Position numbers and translations under genes: made by a program
Part shown: positions 14,933-15,096 of the stretch, piece by piece
Layout of the letters: the number at the start of each line of letters is the position of its first letter
Position numbering within the stretch: the stretch's first letter is position 1
Notes under the pieces: model-generated
What the model was told of the DNA's origin: nothing
The model's input: only the letters and a program-made list of their open reading frames with translations
Databases searched by the model: none
Assembly (NCBI GenBank): GCA_047639615.1
Contig: JBLIOL010000108.1
Span: 1 to 15,096 of the forward strand
DNA: 15,096 bases
Reading direction: 5' to 3'
DNA from: CAYWNK01 sp047639615
Lineage (GTDB): Bacteria; Planctomycetota; UBA1135; GCA-002686595

Positions 14933-15096
14933 CTAGGCCGCCGAGCGGAAGCTCCCCGCACAGACTGCCGTCCCTCGACGCGAGAGCGGGTGGATGCTGT
15001 CCTTGCCCCAGTCCTGCCGCCAAGACAGCGCCTCCCCGAAGCTCAATCGGCGGCTGACGAAGCCCAGCATCTGCGCCGGAGATTCGGTGTCCCGAT
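14933..15096 (-). CDS. 3' end of a gene cut by the window edge, possibly a transposase/integrase C-terminus
   Basis: A minus-strand frame is open from the window edge to a TAG at 14933-14935, giving 53 C-terminal residues. It contains SPAQMLGFVSRRLSF, then SWRQDWGKDSIHPLSRRG, a balanced protein-like composition with Trp, Asp and hydrophobic residues. The style recalls the C-terminal tails of integrase-core (rve-type) transposases in planctomycetes, and the direct repeats 150 bases downstream fit an insertion-sequence end. This is recall and context only; catalytic motifs would lie outside the window. A second frame on the same strand is also open here, so even coding status is uncertain. Confidence 0.35.
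   Translation of the reverse strand, partial: RDTESPAQMLGFVSRRLSFGEALSWRQDWGKDSIHPLSRRGTAVCAGSFRSAA

Noticed and set aside
1..15096. tRNA, rRNA, CRISPR arrays, riboswitches
   Set aside because: No cloverleaf-like segment, no regularly spaced repeat array beyond the single tandem pair at 14737-14784, and no recognisable riboswitch core were seen when reading both strands.

Overview
The window looks like chromosomal DNA of a GC-rich, environmental, Planctomycetota-like bacterium. Three lines of evidence support this. Three separate secreted proteins end in the same ~139-residue domain (core motifs GSQGNLC, GGAIGRY, FQCWYRD, TSNFSD, VTFQ), a protein architecture I associate with uncultured or little-studied planctomycetes. 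An ECF sigma factor is fused to a large membrane-anchored C-terminal part. Several genes lack clear Shine-Dalgarno sites. The lineage assignment is inference from protein style; no rRNA, tRNA or housekeeping marker is present.

Layout. 131-1381 (+) is a PLP enzyme of the ACC synthase-like branch of class I/II aminotransferases. It converges on 1493-4741 (-), a ~1080-residue exported protein with a gluzincin-type HELTH...E zinc site followed by two beta-sandwich regions. Upstream of that, on the same strand, 4992-6089 (-) encodes a secreted LamG/jelly-roll-like protein with the shared C-terminal domain; a strong hairpin (4932-4968) separates the two. Divergent from it, 6408-7394 (+) is a Tat-exported calcineurin-like metallophosphoesterase with a possible coupled 37-codon ORF. 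It converges on 7522-10269 (-), the ECF sigma-transmembrane-carboxypeptidase-regulatory-domain fusion. Divergent from the sigma gene across 334 bases is 10604-12082 (+), a secreted Kelch propeller with the shared C-terminal domain. It converges, over two back-to-back hairpins (12139-12192), on 12221-14626 (-), a secreted vanadium haloperoxidase/PAP2-family enzyme with an EF-hand-like linker and the third copy of the shared domain. The right edge (14737-15096) holds a 24-bp tandem direct repeat and the 3' end of a minus-strand reading frame cut by the window; together they may be the end of an insertion sequence.

There is no obvious single operon: adjacent genes mostly alternate in strand. The common theme is export. 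Five of the seven main proteins carry export signals and a sixth is predicted to place ~695 residues outside the cytoplasm. The most interesting items are the shared C-terminal domain as a possible sorting or surface-anchoring module, and the membrane-tethered sigma factor, which could link an extracytoplasmic signal to transcription, possibly of its divergent Kelch neighbour. Neither function is demonstrated by the sequence alone.
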